Assembly: GCA_049644865.1 (NCBI GenBank)
Contig: JBARSV010000036.1
Coordinates: forward strand, 1 to 6,797
Direction of reading: 5' to 3'
Source: JAPUDQ01 sp049644865
Lineage (GTDB): Bacteria > Patescibacteriota > Saccharimonadia > Saccharimonadales > Saccharimonadaceae
DNA length: 6,797 nucleotides
The stretch's first letter is position 1. Each line of letters opens with the position of its first letter. Both the position numbers and the translations under genes were made by a program. Below the pieces are notes generated by a model. That model was given only the letters and a program-made list of their open reading frames with translations. It searched no databases and was not told where the DNA came from. Positions 1-5,973 of this stretch are shown here, piece by piece.

Positions 1-2
1 GC

Positions 3-116
3 AAGCAGACAATCCGTCGTCGCCACCCCAAGAAGCAGACTTCCTGGCTGCGCAGAGGCTATGAGCAATTACAGCAAGCCACAGGTCCGATGATGTGGGG
101 TGAAGGTTGGAAGTGA
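3..116 (+). CDS. C-terminal fragment of an unidentified protein (partial)
   Basis: A frame open from the left edge of the window encodes about 37 residues and stops at TGA 114-116. The peptide is basic and aromatic: it starts with an Arg/Lys-rich stretch (KQTIRRRHPKK), continues with SWLRRGYEQLQQ, and ends in GPMMWGEGWK. The other two plus-strand frames stop at 91-93 and 59-61. I do not recognise the family, and a run of 37 open codons at a window edge is weak evidence alone. If real, the gene converges on the minus-strand kinase gene, with a 72-bp spacer (117-188) in which I see no clear terminator hairpin. Confidence 0.35.
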   Translation, partial: KQTIRRRHPKKQTSWLRRGYEQLQQATGPMMWGEGWK

Positions 117-188
117 GGGTGGTTCAGCATATACTGTTGCGCTAATTAACTTGGTTCTGCGACATACTTTGAAGGGCTGAGTTGAGGC

Positions 189-1091
189 TTAGACAGCTAG
201 AAGTTCGTCAAACTTCTTGCCCAGGCAGAGATTGAGCAACTCAGTCGCTTCGTGGACGTAATCGTTGGTCGCCTGGTCGTTGTAGGCATCGGCGATGACG
301 CCGATGGTACGGTGGGTTAGCACGGGCATGAACTGGCGAACAAATTCGTCACGTGATTCGCTGCTGTGGACGGCCAAGAATTGGCGAAGCAACTCGCCGG
401 CTGCGGCTGGCGCATGCAGATTTGCATAGAGTCGCGTAAAGCCATAGGCGAGGTCATAAAATCGAAAGAGGTCAGTGCCACAACGTTCGCCGTCATAGAC
501 GATCCACATACCATCGACATCAAATATCTGCCATGGGCTGAGGTCACCATGCTGCATCATGTGTTTGAGTGTCCATTTGGTCAGATCGACATATTTGCGG
601 GCGGCGGGTAAGTATTTCACCTTGTCGGCGTTGTCGCCCAACCATTCCAGCCAGATGCTATATATATCGACTGACCGCGATGGTTCATCGGGCAGGTCTT
701 CGGATTTCCACCCCATGGCGACACTATCAAACGTCTCAAGCATGAGTGCATAGCGCGGCATCACTGCCTGCCAGCGATCGAGCTCACCAGCTGTCGCCAC
801 CACCGGCGCATCGACGTAATCGTACACCAGTGTGTCACGACCAATCCGCCGTTCTACCCGCATACCGCGAAACTGCCGGTCAGGATAAAATGCCTCGACC
901 CGGCGCATAAATTCGTACCAGACCAACTCACGCTGTATATGCGACTGCATATCGGTGCGAATTGCCGATTTGACGAAGTAAGTATGAGGACCTTTACTCG
1001 CCTTAGCGTACTCGAAGCGATCGTTTTTGCCGTTGGTATTGGTCAGCGGCTCTATCGAATCATATATCGCACTGATCTCAGGCGTTATCAT
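189..1091 (-). CDS. APH/choline-kinase-like phosphotransferase
   Basis: This is a probable small-molecule kinase of the aminoglycoside phosphotransferase/choline kinase superfamily; the substrate is unknown. Residues below are numbered from an upstream in-frame GTG at 1115, which would give 308 aa. The N-lobe shows TYFVK with candidate ATP-binding Lys49 and helix-C Glu63 (QRELVWYEF). The catalytic loop is HGDLSPWQ (His189, Asp191), followed by a metal-binding-like YDGE (Asp208, Glu210) and the family-like YDLAYGF. The Asn usually found in HGDxxxxN is Gln196 here. I prefer the ATG at 1091 (residue 9, 300 aa). A consensus TATAAT lies 6 nt upstream of it, which would place +1 on the ATG. The GTG start remains possible but has only a weak GGGG upstream. 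The gene lies behind the PaaX-like gene, 128 bp away, with a palindrome in the gap, so co-regulation is likely. An antibiotic-resistance role is not supported. Confidence 0.8.
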   Translation of the reverse strand: MITPEISAIYDSIEPLTNTNGKNDRFEYAKASKGPHTYFVKSAIRTDMQSHIQRELVWYEFMRRVEAFYPDRQFRGMRVERRIGRDTLVYDYVDAPVVATAGELDRWQAVMPRYALMLETFDSVAMGWKSEDLPDEPSRSVDIYSIWLEWLGDNADKVKYLPAARKYVDLTKWTLKHMMQHGDLSPWQIFDVDGMWIVYDGERCGTDLFRFYDLAYGFTRLYANLHAPAAAGELLRQFLAVHSSESRDEFVRQFMPVLTHRTIGVIADAYNDQATNDYVHEATELLNLCLGKKFDELLAV

Positions 1092-1097
1092 AACCTC

Positions 1098-1103
1098 ATT
1101 ATA
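1098..1103 (-). promoter_or_regulatory. Perfect -10 hexamer of the kinase gene, leaderless arrangement
   Basis: On the minus strand the hexamer is TATAAT, followed by GAGGTT and then the preferred ATG (1089-1091). A start site 7 nt downstream of the hexamer would fall on the A of the ATG, so the mRNA would lack a 5' UTR. No good -35 is seen at 16-18 bp. The GGGGAG just upstream of TATAAT could instead act as an SD for the out-of-frame ATG AGG TTA TGA, whose stop overlaps the kinase ATG. Confidence 0.5.
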
Positions 1104-1152
1104 CTCCCCTCTCACACCAACTACCCCATACCACTAACCAGCAAATAATAAT

Positions 1153-1190
1153 TGTTTACTTTTTGTAACGATCGTCATAAAAAGTAAACA
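1153..1190. promoter_or_regulatory. 38-bp palindromic operator candidate, site 1
   Basis: The arms TGTTTACTTTTT and AAAAAGTAAACA are perfect 12-bp inverted repeats around a 14-bp centre that contains the self-complementary ACGATCGT. Site 2 at 1850-1887 has the same length and architecture, so this is probably a protein-binding site rather than a chance palindrome. It sits between the PaaX-like stop and the kinase start. Its centre is about 80 bp upstream of the proposed kinase start site, which suits an activator or looping site, or repression of an unseen promoter. An RNA hairpin ending in a T run is an alternative reading. Confidence 0.7.
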
Positions 1191-1219
1191 GCATATCATC
1201 TCTACATTTATTGGGAAGT

Positions 1220-1846
1220 TCAATGAGAACCTGTGTCAAAATTGGTCATCGGGTATTTTTTGGCAAAACGCCGGATGAGTGGCTGTTGGTTGTCGAGATA
1301 GTGCGCTTCAAAGTACGTCACAAACTGCGCGATATCATAATATGACGCATGCCCTACCACCACATCGCGACAATCAAATGGTGTTATCCACGTACTTTTT
1401 TGGAGCTGAAAACATCCCGCCTGCCGTAGTGCCGATCCGAAACAAATACGAGCAGTCCGGTACATTTCAGGAATGTCATAGATAACAATGCGCCACATAC
1501 CATCCCATTGATCTGTGGGGGCGACTTTGAGAGATTGAATATTGAATGATCGGAGACGGCGTCTTGCCTTAGCTGTCACGCGCAGACCATGCTCATAATC
1601 ACCAGCTAAATATCCGCGAGATTTCATATAGTAAATCGTTTGCATGATATGCCGCTTCCGTGAACGCTCATCCATGGTTGTGTCGAGTGCAGCCAGCGGT
1701 TTGTCCAGGGCCTGTACGATGTTCGGTGCCACTATCACTGCGGTCGTAGCCGCTGCATACGACGCCACGCGCAAGATGCCGTCGACGATTGCTTTTCGTT
1801 TGAGTGATGCCAGCTCAGGCACATCGTACACATCAACTGTGTTCAT
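1220..1846 (-). CDS. PaaX/Cas2-fold protein, probable transcriptional regulator
   Basis: The protein has 208 aa. Residues 28-47 form a hydrophobic Ala/Val-rich segment (VIVAPNIVQAL). Residues about 59-100 look like a winged helix (RSRKRHIMQTIYYMKSRGYL, then LRVTAKARRRLR). Residues 114-199 carry the PaaX C-terminal/Cas2-like ferredoxin signature WDGMWRIVIYDIPE, with Asp124 where Cas2 has its strand-1 Asp, then LRQAGCFQLQKSTWITPF. PaaX is a repressor of about 300 aa, so this is a short relative. Proteins of this type can be annotated as Cas2, but no cas1 or CRISPR array is visible. Palindromes sit immediately upstream of this gene and of the next one, which supports a DNA-binding autoregulator. 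There is no SD, and TAGTAT lies 6 nt before the ATG. Whether the hydrophobic segment spans a membrane or packs in the fold is unclear. Confidence 0.75.
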   Translation of the reverse strand: MNTVDVYDVPELASLKRKAIVDGILRVASYAAATTAVIVAPNIVQALDKPLAALDTTMDERSRKRHIMQTIYYMKSRGYLAGDYEHGLRVTAKARRRLRSFNIQSLKVAPTDQWDGMWRIVIYDIPEMYRTARICFGSALRQAGCFQLQKSTWITPFDCRDVVVGHASYYDIAQFVTYFEAHYLDNQQPLIRRFAKKYPMTNFDTGSH

Positions 1847-1849
1847 AGT

Positions 1850-1887
1850 TGTATACTATTTTAGACGATCGTTATAAAAAGTAAACA
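1850..1887. promoter_or_regulatory. 38-bp palindromic operator candidate, site 2
   Basis: This site aligns without gaps to the 36-bp inner part of site 1, with 6 mismatches in 36 positions. The ACGATCGT core and the AAAAAGTAAACA arm are identical, while the arm nearer the gene is degenerate (TGTATACTATTT). It starts 3 bp upstream of the PaaX-like ATG and covers its -10 hexamer, the position expected for autorepression by steric block. Confidence 0.75.
1853..1858 (-). promoter_or_regulatory. -10 hexamer of the PaaX-like gene, leaderless arrangement
   Basis: Minus-strand TAGTAT is followed by ACAACT and then the ATG, the same 6-nt spacing as the kinase gene. No purine-rich SD precedes the ATG. 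An overlapping TATACA lies 3 nt before the ATG and is a less likely -10. The -35 region is weak, and the promoter lies inside operator site 2. Confidence 0.45.
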
Positions 1888-1948
1888 AAAAACAGTGTAT
1901 CATCAAGGATGGGTGGAGTTGAGAGAAATGATGGAGGTTATAGAGCCA

Positions 1949-2536
1949 TTACTCAGCCAAATATATCATGTGTCGTTGGGCTAGGTGAGCGGCGGCCAGA
2001 AAATCATCGATCAGGGTTTGGCGCATTGAGCCATTATAGAGTGCGGCCGCTGGGTGATAGAGCGGGATGACGAGAAATTCATGCTCGTGAAATTTCACTC
2101 GCCTGGCCCGTCCATGATCACGAGATATGTGCAAGTCGGGGATGAAGCACGCCCCGCTATGGCGGCCGAGGGTTATAACAACCCGCGGGTCGATAATCTC
2201 GAGCTGGCGCATGAGGTATGGCCAAAAAGCGCGTTTTTCCTCAGGCTCAGGATCGCGGTTGTTTGGCGGACGATACTTCACAATGTTCGTTATGTAGACA
2301 TCACTGCGCTGCATGCCGGCTGCTGACAACATCTCGTTTAAGAATTTGCCGCTGGCACCGACAAATGGCAACCCCTGCTCGTCTTCGGCCTTACCCGGCG
2401 CCTCGCCGATGAACACAATATCGGCATCGGGATTGCCATCGCCCATCACCAACTGCGTGGCGGTCTCACGCAGATGCGCACAAATGTCATGCTTCACTAT
2501 CTCATCACGTATATCATCCAGCTGAGACTGAGTCAT
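1949..2536 (-). CDS. Family 4-type uracil-DNA glycosylase lacking the Fe-S cysteine set
   Basis: The 195-aa protein probably removes uracil from DNA to start base-excision repair in the cytoplasm. The family signature is clear: GDGNPDADIVFIGEAPG at 32-48, EDEQGLPFVGASG at 51-63, VYITNIVKYRPPNNR at 80-94, VVITLGRHSG at 119-128, and YHPAAALYN at 160-168. Length and full colinearity with Thermus-type family 4 enzymes support the start. Family 4 enzymes usually bind a 4Fe-4S cluster with four Cys. Here CxxC is absent (only Cys19), the Cys before RPP is Tyr88, and none occurs at about 102-106. Cys130 lies elsewhere. The cluster is therefore probably lost. The ATG is 13 bp after the surface-protein stop, without a good SD, suggesting translational coupling. 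It could also be a related UDG-superfamily enzyme with changed specificity. Confidence 0.85.
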   Translation of the reverse strand: MTQSQLDDIRDEIVKHDICAHLRETATQLVMGDGNPDADIVFIGEAPGKAEDEQGLPFVGASGKFLNEMLSAAGMQRSDVYITNIVKYRPPNNRDPEPEEKRAFWPYLMRQLEIIDPRVVITLGRHSGACFIPDLHISRDHGRARRVKFHEHEFLVIPLYHPAAALYNGSMRQTLIDDFLAAAHLAQRHMIYLAE

Positions 2537-2549
2537 AGCGCGATGCGGA

Positions 2550-3452
2550 TTATCTGCCTATCGATTTATCAAAGATTGCTTCGGTCAACTTTGTGAGATC
2601 ATCTTTCATCTCGGCCTCAGTCAGTTTCTTCTCGAGGCCGTTCTGCCATGTTCGCATGGTTGACGAGAATTTATCAGCTGCATCGTAATAGGCTGATTGT
2701 GCGGTGCTATCGACCTTTTTCGGGTCAGCTCGGCCAGCTTCAATCTTGAGAGCCAATGACTCCATGTCTTTGAGCTCAGCGATGACATCGGACACAAGTT
2801 TTTTGTTGGTCTCGTCTTTGATATCTTTGATTGACTCAATTGACAATCTCAAAGCTTTTAGCTTGTCCGACCCTGCACCGGTCGACTCCATTCCCTCGAC
2901 AAGTGGCGGCAAAATCGTATCAAGCGCTTCAGTCGCCATCACCAGACCAGCGTCAAATTTGACCTTTTTCGTCTTAGCCGCCTCATAGAGCGCAGCAATT
3001 TCTTTGTCGCCCGTTACCGCTTTCATAGTGCCAAGCTCGGTAAATTTTTTGTCAAATAGCTGTGCTGCAGCTTTCATGTCTGCGCCAGCTGTTTGCAATT
3101 CGTCAGCGTTCGTAAATGACGTGATGGCATCGGGCTTGATCGCCTCGTAAGCTGTCCGGAGAGACTTAGCAGTATCACTGGCTTGTTTGTAGTCAGCCTG
3201 ACTTGGGCCCGACAGCATCATATATGCAAGGATACCGAGGCCGAGTACAAGGACGCCCGCGACAATAGTAATGATCTTCTTCATCGATCTCGCACCACTA
3301 GTCGGTGCTGGCGCCGAGGCTTGTACGGCTGGAGCTGCGTCCTGCGGCATAGTCGGCTGAGTTGTCGTAGCCGAAGGCTGCACAGGTGGAACCGACGGTG
3401 TGACCGGCTCTGGAGTGCTATTGTTTTGCGATGACGTGCGTTGCGAATCCAT
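2550..3452 (-). CDS. Single-pass membrane-anchored surface protein, function unknown
   Basis: I do not recognise the family of this 300-aa protein. Residues 1-55 are a disordered, presumably cytoplasmic tail rich in Pro, Ala, Thr, Ser and Gln. A short basic MKK precedes a strong membrane segment at about 60-81 (IITIVAGVLVLGLGILAYMM). The remaining 215 residues or so are Lys/Ala/Glu-rich, probably helical, and expected outside the cell by the positive-inside rule. They include TAYEAIKPDAITSF, EAAKTKKVKFDAGL, LRLSIESIKDIKDETNKK and a C-terminal TEAEMKDDLTKLTEAIFDK. There is no cleavable signal peptide, no lipobox and no Cys. A good SD (GAGGGGG, 6 nt before the ATG) sets the start. The gene is 118 bp behind PNPase and 13 bp ahead of the uracil glycosylase gene, so it probably shares an mRNA with the latter. 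A substrate or partner cannot be inferred. Confidence 0.75.
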   Translation of the reverse strand: MDSQRTSSQNNSTPEPVTPSVPPVQPSATTTQPTMPQDAAPAVQASAPAPTSGARSMKKIITIVAGVLVLGLGILAYMMLSGPSQADYKQASDTAKSLRTAYEAIKPDAITSFTNADELQTAGADMKAAAQLFDKKFTELGTMKAVTGDKEIAALYEAAKTKKVKFDAGLVMATEALDTILPPLVEGMESTGAGSDKLKALRLSIESIKDIKDETNKKLVSDVIAELKDMESLALKIEAGRADPKKVDSTAQSAYYDAADKFSSTMRTWQNGLEKKLTEAEMKDDLTKLTEAIFDKSIGR

Positions 3453-3570
3453 GATATACCCCCTCAGTCTATTTGCTTATTAGCGTACCATATTAACCCC
3501 GCGACATAAACGTCTGGCTACTCGCTGCCACGCTCGATCGTTGTGGGCTGGACTACGATATGTATTGTTA

Positions 3571-5685
3571 TTATTTGAGATCGCTTGGGCGCATGCTGAG
3601 GCTGAGACGGCCGCGGTCGTCGATGGCGACGAGGCGGACTTTGACGACATCACCTTCTTTGACGACATCGGTGACTTTTTCGACGCGACTATCAGCCATA
3701 GCCGAGATGTGGCACATGCCATCGATACCAGGCATGATGTTGATGAAGGCGCCAAATTCCATGATCTTGACGACCTTGCCTTCGTAGATCTTGCCAACTT
3801 CTGGTTCTTCGACGAGTGATTTGATCCACTCAAGCGCACGTTCGATGGCGGCAGTGTCGACGGCCGAGACAGTGACGAGACCAGTGTCTTTGATATCGAC
3901 TTCGGCACCAGTTTCTTTGGTAATCTTGTTGATCGTTTCCCCGCCCTTACCGATGATGGCACCGATCTTGTCAGGGTTGACCATGAGTTTTTCGATACGT
4001 GGTGCGTAGACACTGAGGGCTGTGCGCGGTGCAGCCAGTGTCGTCAGCATGTGTGTGAGTATATGTTCGCGGCCAGGCTTGGCAGCCATGACAGCTTCGC
4101 GTAGCACCGCGATCGGCAGACCGTGGACTTTCATATCCATCTGCATGGCAGTGACGCCTTTTTCTGTCCCGGTGACTTTGAAATCCATGTCACCAGCGAA
4201 ATCTTCGGCATCGGCGATATCGGTCAAGACATATGGGGTATCACCGTCCATCATGAGGCCCATCGCGACACCCGAGACTGGTCGGGTGATCGGTACACCG
4301 GCATCCATGAGCGCCAGGCATGAGCTACAGGTCGCGGCCATGCTGGTACTGCCGTTTTGGCTCATGATCTCTGTCACGCTGCGGATCGCATACGGAAAGT
4401 TTTCGACATCAGGCAAGACTGGTACGAGGGCGCGTTCGGCCAAATAGCCATGACCGATCTCGCGACGGCCCGGACTACCGAGACGACGAACTTCGCCGAC
4501 AGTGTAACCTGGCGCGTTGTAGTGGTGCATGTAGCGGCGTTCGTAATCATTGTGCTCCATGGTGTCGACCATCTGGGCATAACTTAAGGGCGCCAGCGTC
4601 ACGATGTTCATCGCCTGGGTCACACCGCGGGTAAAGAGACTTGAGCCGTGGGTGCGCGGCAATATACCAACTTCAGAGCTGAGTGGACGAACCTCATCGA
4701 GCTTGCGGCCATCGGGACGTGTCTTGTCCTTTACGATACCGTCTCGGACGTCGTGATGGAGCGCGCTAGTAAAGGCTTCGTCGTATTCGTCGCGCTGAGC
4801 AGCATAGTCATCACCGACCTTGGCGGCCATCTCTTCGTGGAACGCCCAGCGGATGTCGTTGATCAACTCATTGCGCTCTGGGTAGGCACGGCGCAGTGCG
4901 GCGCCAAATTTGCCCTTGACCCACGCGTCGACTGCTTTTTGGATTGTCTCATCAGGTAGTACCAGCTCGTACGCTTGCTCAGTGACGCCGACCTTTGTGG
5001 CGAGCTCTCGCTGCAGAGCGATCGCGGGCTGAAAGGCTTTGACGGCCCATTCCATAGCGGCGAGCAGGTCTTCTTCGGGCACTTCATTGGCCGCGGCTTC
5101 GACCATGGTGATACCGCTTTCGATACCGGCGACGACCAGATCAAGGTCGGATTGTTCACGCTGTTCTGGCGTCAAAAATGCCTGGAACTCGCCACCGACA
5201 CGGCCGACACGGAGGCCCGCAACCGGACCGTCAAACGGCGTACCGGTCAGCATCAGCGCCGAGCTAGCGGCAATCATGGCGATAGCGTCGGGTCGGAAGC
5301 GCGGGTCCATACTGAGCACGCTGGCGACGACCTGAACTTCTTGGCGGTAGCCTTTTGGAAACAGTGGACGAATCGGACGATCGATCAAGCGACCGATCAA
5401 GATAGCTTCGTCGCTGGGACGGCCTTCCCTTTTGATAAAGCGACTGCCCGATATCTTGCCAGCTGCATAAAATTTTTCTTCGTAGTCAATGCTTAAGGGG
5501 AAATAATCGAGTACGACCGGACGTGAGCCGACCATCGCCGTGCCGAGCACAACCGTGTCGCCGTAGCTGACCAGCACGCTCGCCGTGGTGCGGAACCCGA
5601 CGCGGTTGACCTCGAGTGTTAGTTTTTGACCGCAAAAATCGGTCGAGACAGAGACTATGTCTTTGCCTGATGGGTTGATAGTCAT
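3571..5685 (-). CDS. pnp: Polynucleotide phosphorylase (PNPase)
   Basis: PNPase degrades RNA 3'-5' by phosphorolysis, releasing nucleoside diphosphates; it acts as a trimer in the cytoplasm and can also add tails. At 704 aa it is full length. The order is: RNase PH domain 1 (about 10-145, with KREGRPSDEAILIGRLIDRP at 85-104 and RPIRPLFP at 103-110), a helical linker (about 150-310), RNase PH domain 2 (about 325-550), a KH domain (about 560-620, IIGKGG at 577-582) and an S1 domain (about 628-698). The active-site region of domain 2 is intact: HGSSLFTRGVTQ at 346-357, NGSTSMA at 444-450, and AEDFAGDMDFK with Asp495, Asp501 and Lys503 matching E. coli Asp486, Asp492 and Lys494. GAGGAGGTC ends 6 nt before the ATG and fixes the start. 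No neighbouring rpsO is seen on its upstream side, which instead carries the divergent orphan gene. Confidence 0.97.
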   Translation of the reverse strand: MTINPSGKDIVSVSTDFCGQKLTLEVNRVGFRTTASVLVSYGDTVVLGTAMVGSRPVVLDYFPLSIDYEEKFYAAGKISGSRFIKREGRPSDEAILIGRLIDRPIRPLFPKGYRQEVQVVASVLSMDPRFRPDAIAMIAASSALMLTGTPFDGPVAGLRVGRVGGEFQAFLTPEQREQSDLDLVVAGIESGITMVEAAANEVPEEDLLAAMEWAVKAFQPAIALQRELATKVGVTEQAYELVLPDETIQKAVDAWVKGKFGAALRRAYPERNELINDIRWAFHEEMAAKVGDDYAAQRDEYDEAFTSALHHDVRDGIVKDKTRPDGRKLDEVRPLSSEVGILPRTHGSSLFTRGVTQAMNIVTLAPLSYAQMVDTMEHNDYERRYMHHYNAPGYTVGEVRRLGSPGRREIGHGYLAERALVPVLPDVENFPYAIRSVTEIMSQNGSTSMAATCSSCLALMDAGVPITRPVSGVAMGLMMDGDTPYVLTDIADAEDFAGDMDFKVTGTEKGVTAMQMDMKVHGLPIAVLREAVMAAKPGREHILTHMLTTLAAPRTALSVYAPRIEKLMVNPDKIGAIIGKGGETINKITKETGAEVDIKDTGLVTVSAVDTAAIERALEWIKSLVEEPEVGKIYEGKVVKIMEFGAFINIMPGIDGMCHISAMADSRVEKVTDVVKEGDVVKVRLVAIDDRGRLSLSMRPSDLK

Positions 5686-5690
5686 AAAGT

Positions 5691-5699
5691 GACCTCCTC
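5691..5699 (-). promoter_or_regulatory. Strong ribosome binding site of pnp
   Basis: Minus-strand GAGGAGGTC is close to the full SD consensus and lies 5-6 nt before the ATG. It contrasts with the SD-less starts of the PaaX-like, kinase and glycosylase genes, so this genome appears to mix initiation modes. Confidence 0.85.
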
Positions 5700-5777
5700 G
5701 TTATCGCAGAGGGTAACAGGTATGAATCCATGGGCTGAACTCGTATCTATCACACTCTGCCTTGTTTACAGGGATAC

Positions 5778-5786
5778 AGTATAGCA
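5778..5786 (-). promoter_or_regulatory. Possible extended -10 promoter of pnp
   Basis: The minus strand reads TGCTATACT, an extended -10 (TGn plus 5 of 6 matches to TATAAT). No convincing -35 is visible. It would give a leader of about 85 nt, in which GCAGAG (5755-5760) can pair with CTCTGC (5705-5710) near the SD. It lies just upstream of the plus-strand -35 at 5791, so the two promoters would be back to back and could compete. Confidence 0.35.
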
Positions 5787-5790
5787 GTAT

Positions 5791-5819
5791 TTGACTATAT
5801 TTGCGAGTTGTGATATAAA
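5791..5819 (+). promoter_or_regulatory. Strong promoter of the 152-aa gene
   Basis: TTGACT (5791-5796) is followed by exactly 17 bp and TATAAA (5814-5819), with the start expected near 5826. The -35 region is part of a 34-bp block, from TTTACAG at 5765 to GACTAT, that aligns without gaps to a second promoter at 6600-6654. The transcript would carry a structured leader of about 148 nt before the ATG. Confidence 0.75.
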
Positions 5820-5879
5820 AATAGCTATTCTCACACTTTGGGATGTACGTTTACCGACGTTTTAGGATAGCTTGTGATT

Positions 5880-5928
5880 GAATTGGGCTGATATTACTTA
5901 ATTTCTTTAAGTACTGCCAGCCCAATTC
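5880..5928 (+). promoter_or_regulatory. Long two-tier hairpin in the 5' leader of the 152-aa gene
   Basis: GAATTGGGCTG (5880-5890) pairs perfectly with CAGCCCAATTC (5918-5928). Inside, TACTTAA (5895-5901) pairs with TTAAGTA (5907-5913) around a TTTCT loop, leaving a 4 x 4 internal loop (ATAT/CTGC). No U tract follows, so it is not a simple terminator. It may stabilise the mRNA or form part of a cis-regulatory RNA. I cannot match it to a known riboswitch class. Confidence 0.65.
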
Positions 5929-5938
5929 GGGTAACCAT

Positions 5939-5950
5939 GCGGGAAACCGC
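5939..5950 (+). promoter_or_regulatory. GNRA-capped mini-hairpin next to the ribosome binding site
   Basis: GCGG and CCGC enclose a GAAA tetraloop, and the following CCG (5951-5953) may extend the stem by pairing with CGG at 5928-5930. It ends 6 nt before the AAGGAG SD (5957-5962), close enough to influence ribosome access. With the hairpin at 5880-5928 it makes the leader compactly folded. Confidence 0.45.
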
Positions 5951-5973
5951 CCGATCAAGGAGTGCACCACACT

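Noticed and set aside
1383..1392. TTATCCACG resembling a DnaA box
   Set aside because: A single near-match inside the PaaX-like coding region, with no cluster of boxes, so there is no support for an origin.
1153..1887. Two 36-38-bp palindromic repeats beside a Cas2-fold gene, suggesting a minimal CRISPR array or a mobile element with terminal repeats
   Set aside because: The spacing (697 bp) is filled by the gene itself, there is no cas1 and there are no further repeats. I see no target-site duplication or transposase. The position over the gene's own promoter fits operators better.
3485..3570. Possible pnp terminator (TGGC/GCCA stem behind the stop)
   Set aside because: The stem is only 4 bp with an 8-nt loop and no real U tract.
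3480..4013. Minus-strand open frame of 177 codons overlapping the end of pnp
   Set aside because: It is a different frame of the S1/KH-coding part of pnp, with Ser/Lys-rich low-complexity translation and no family motif.
4022..4447. Plus-strand open frame of 141 codons antisense to pnp
   Set aside because: It lies wholly opposite the conserved RNase PH domain 2 coding region and gives a low-complexity Ser/Ala/Met-rich product.
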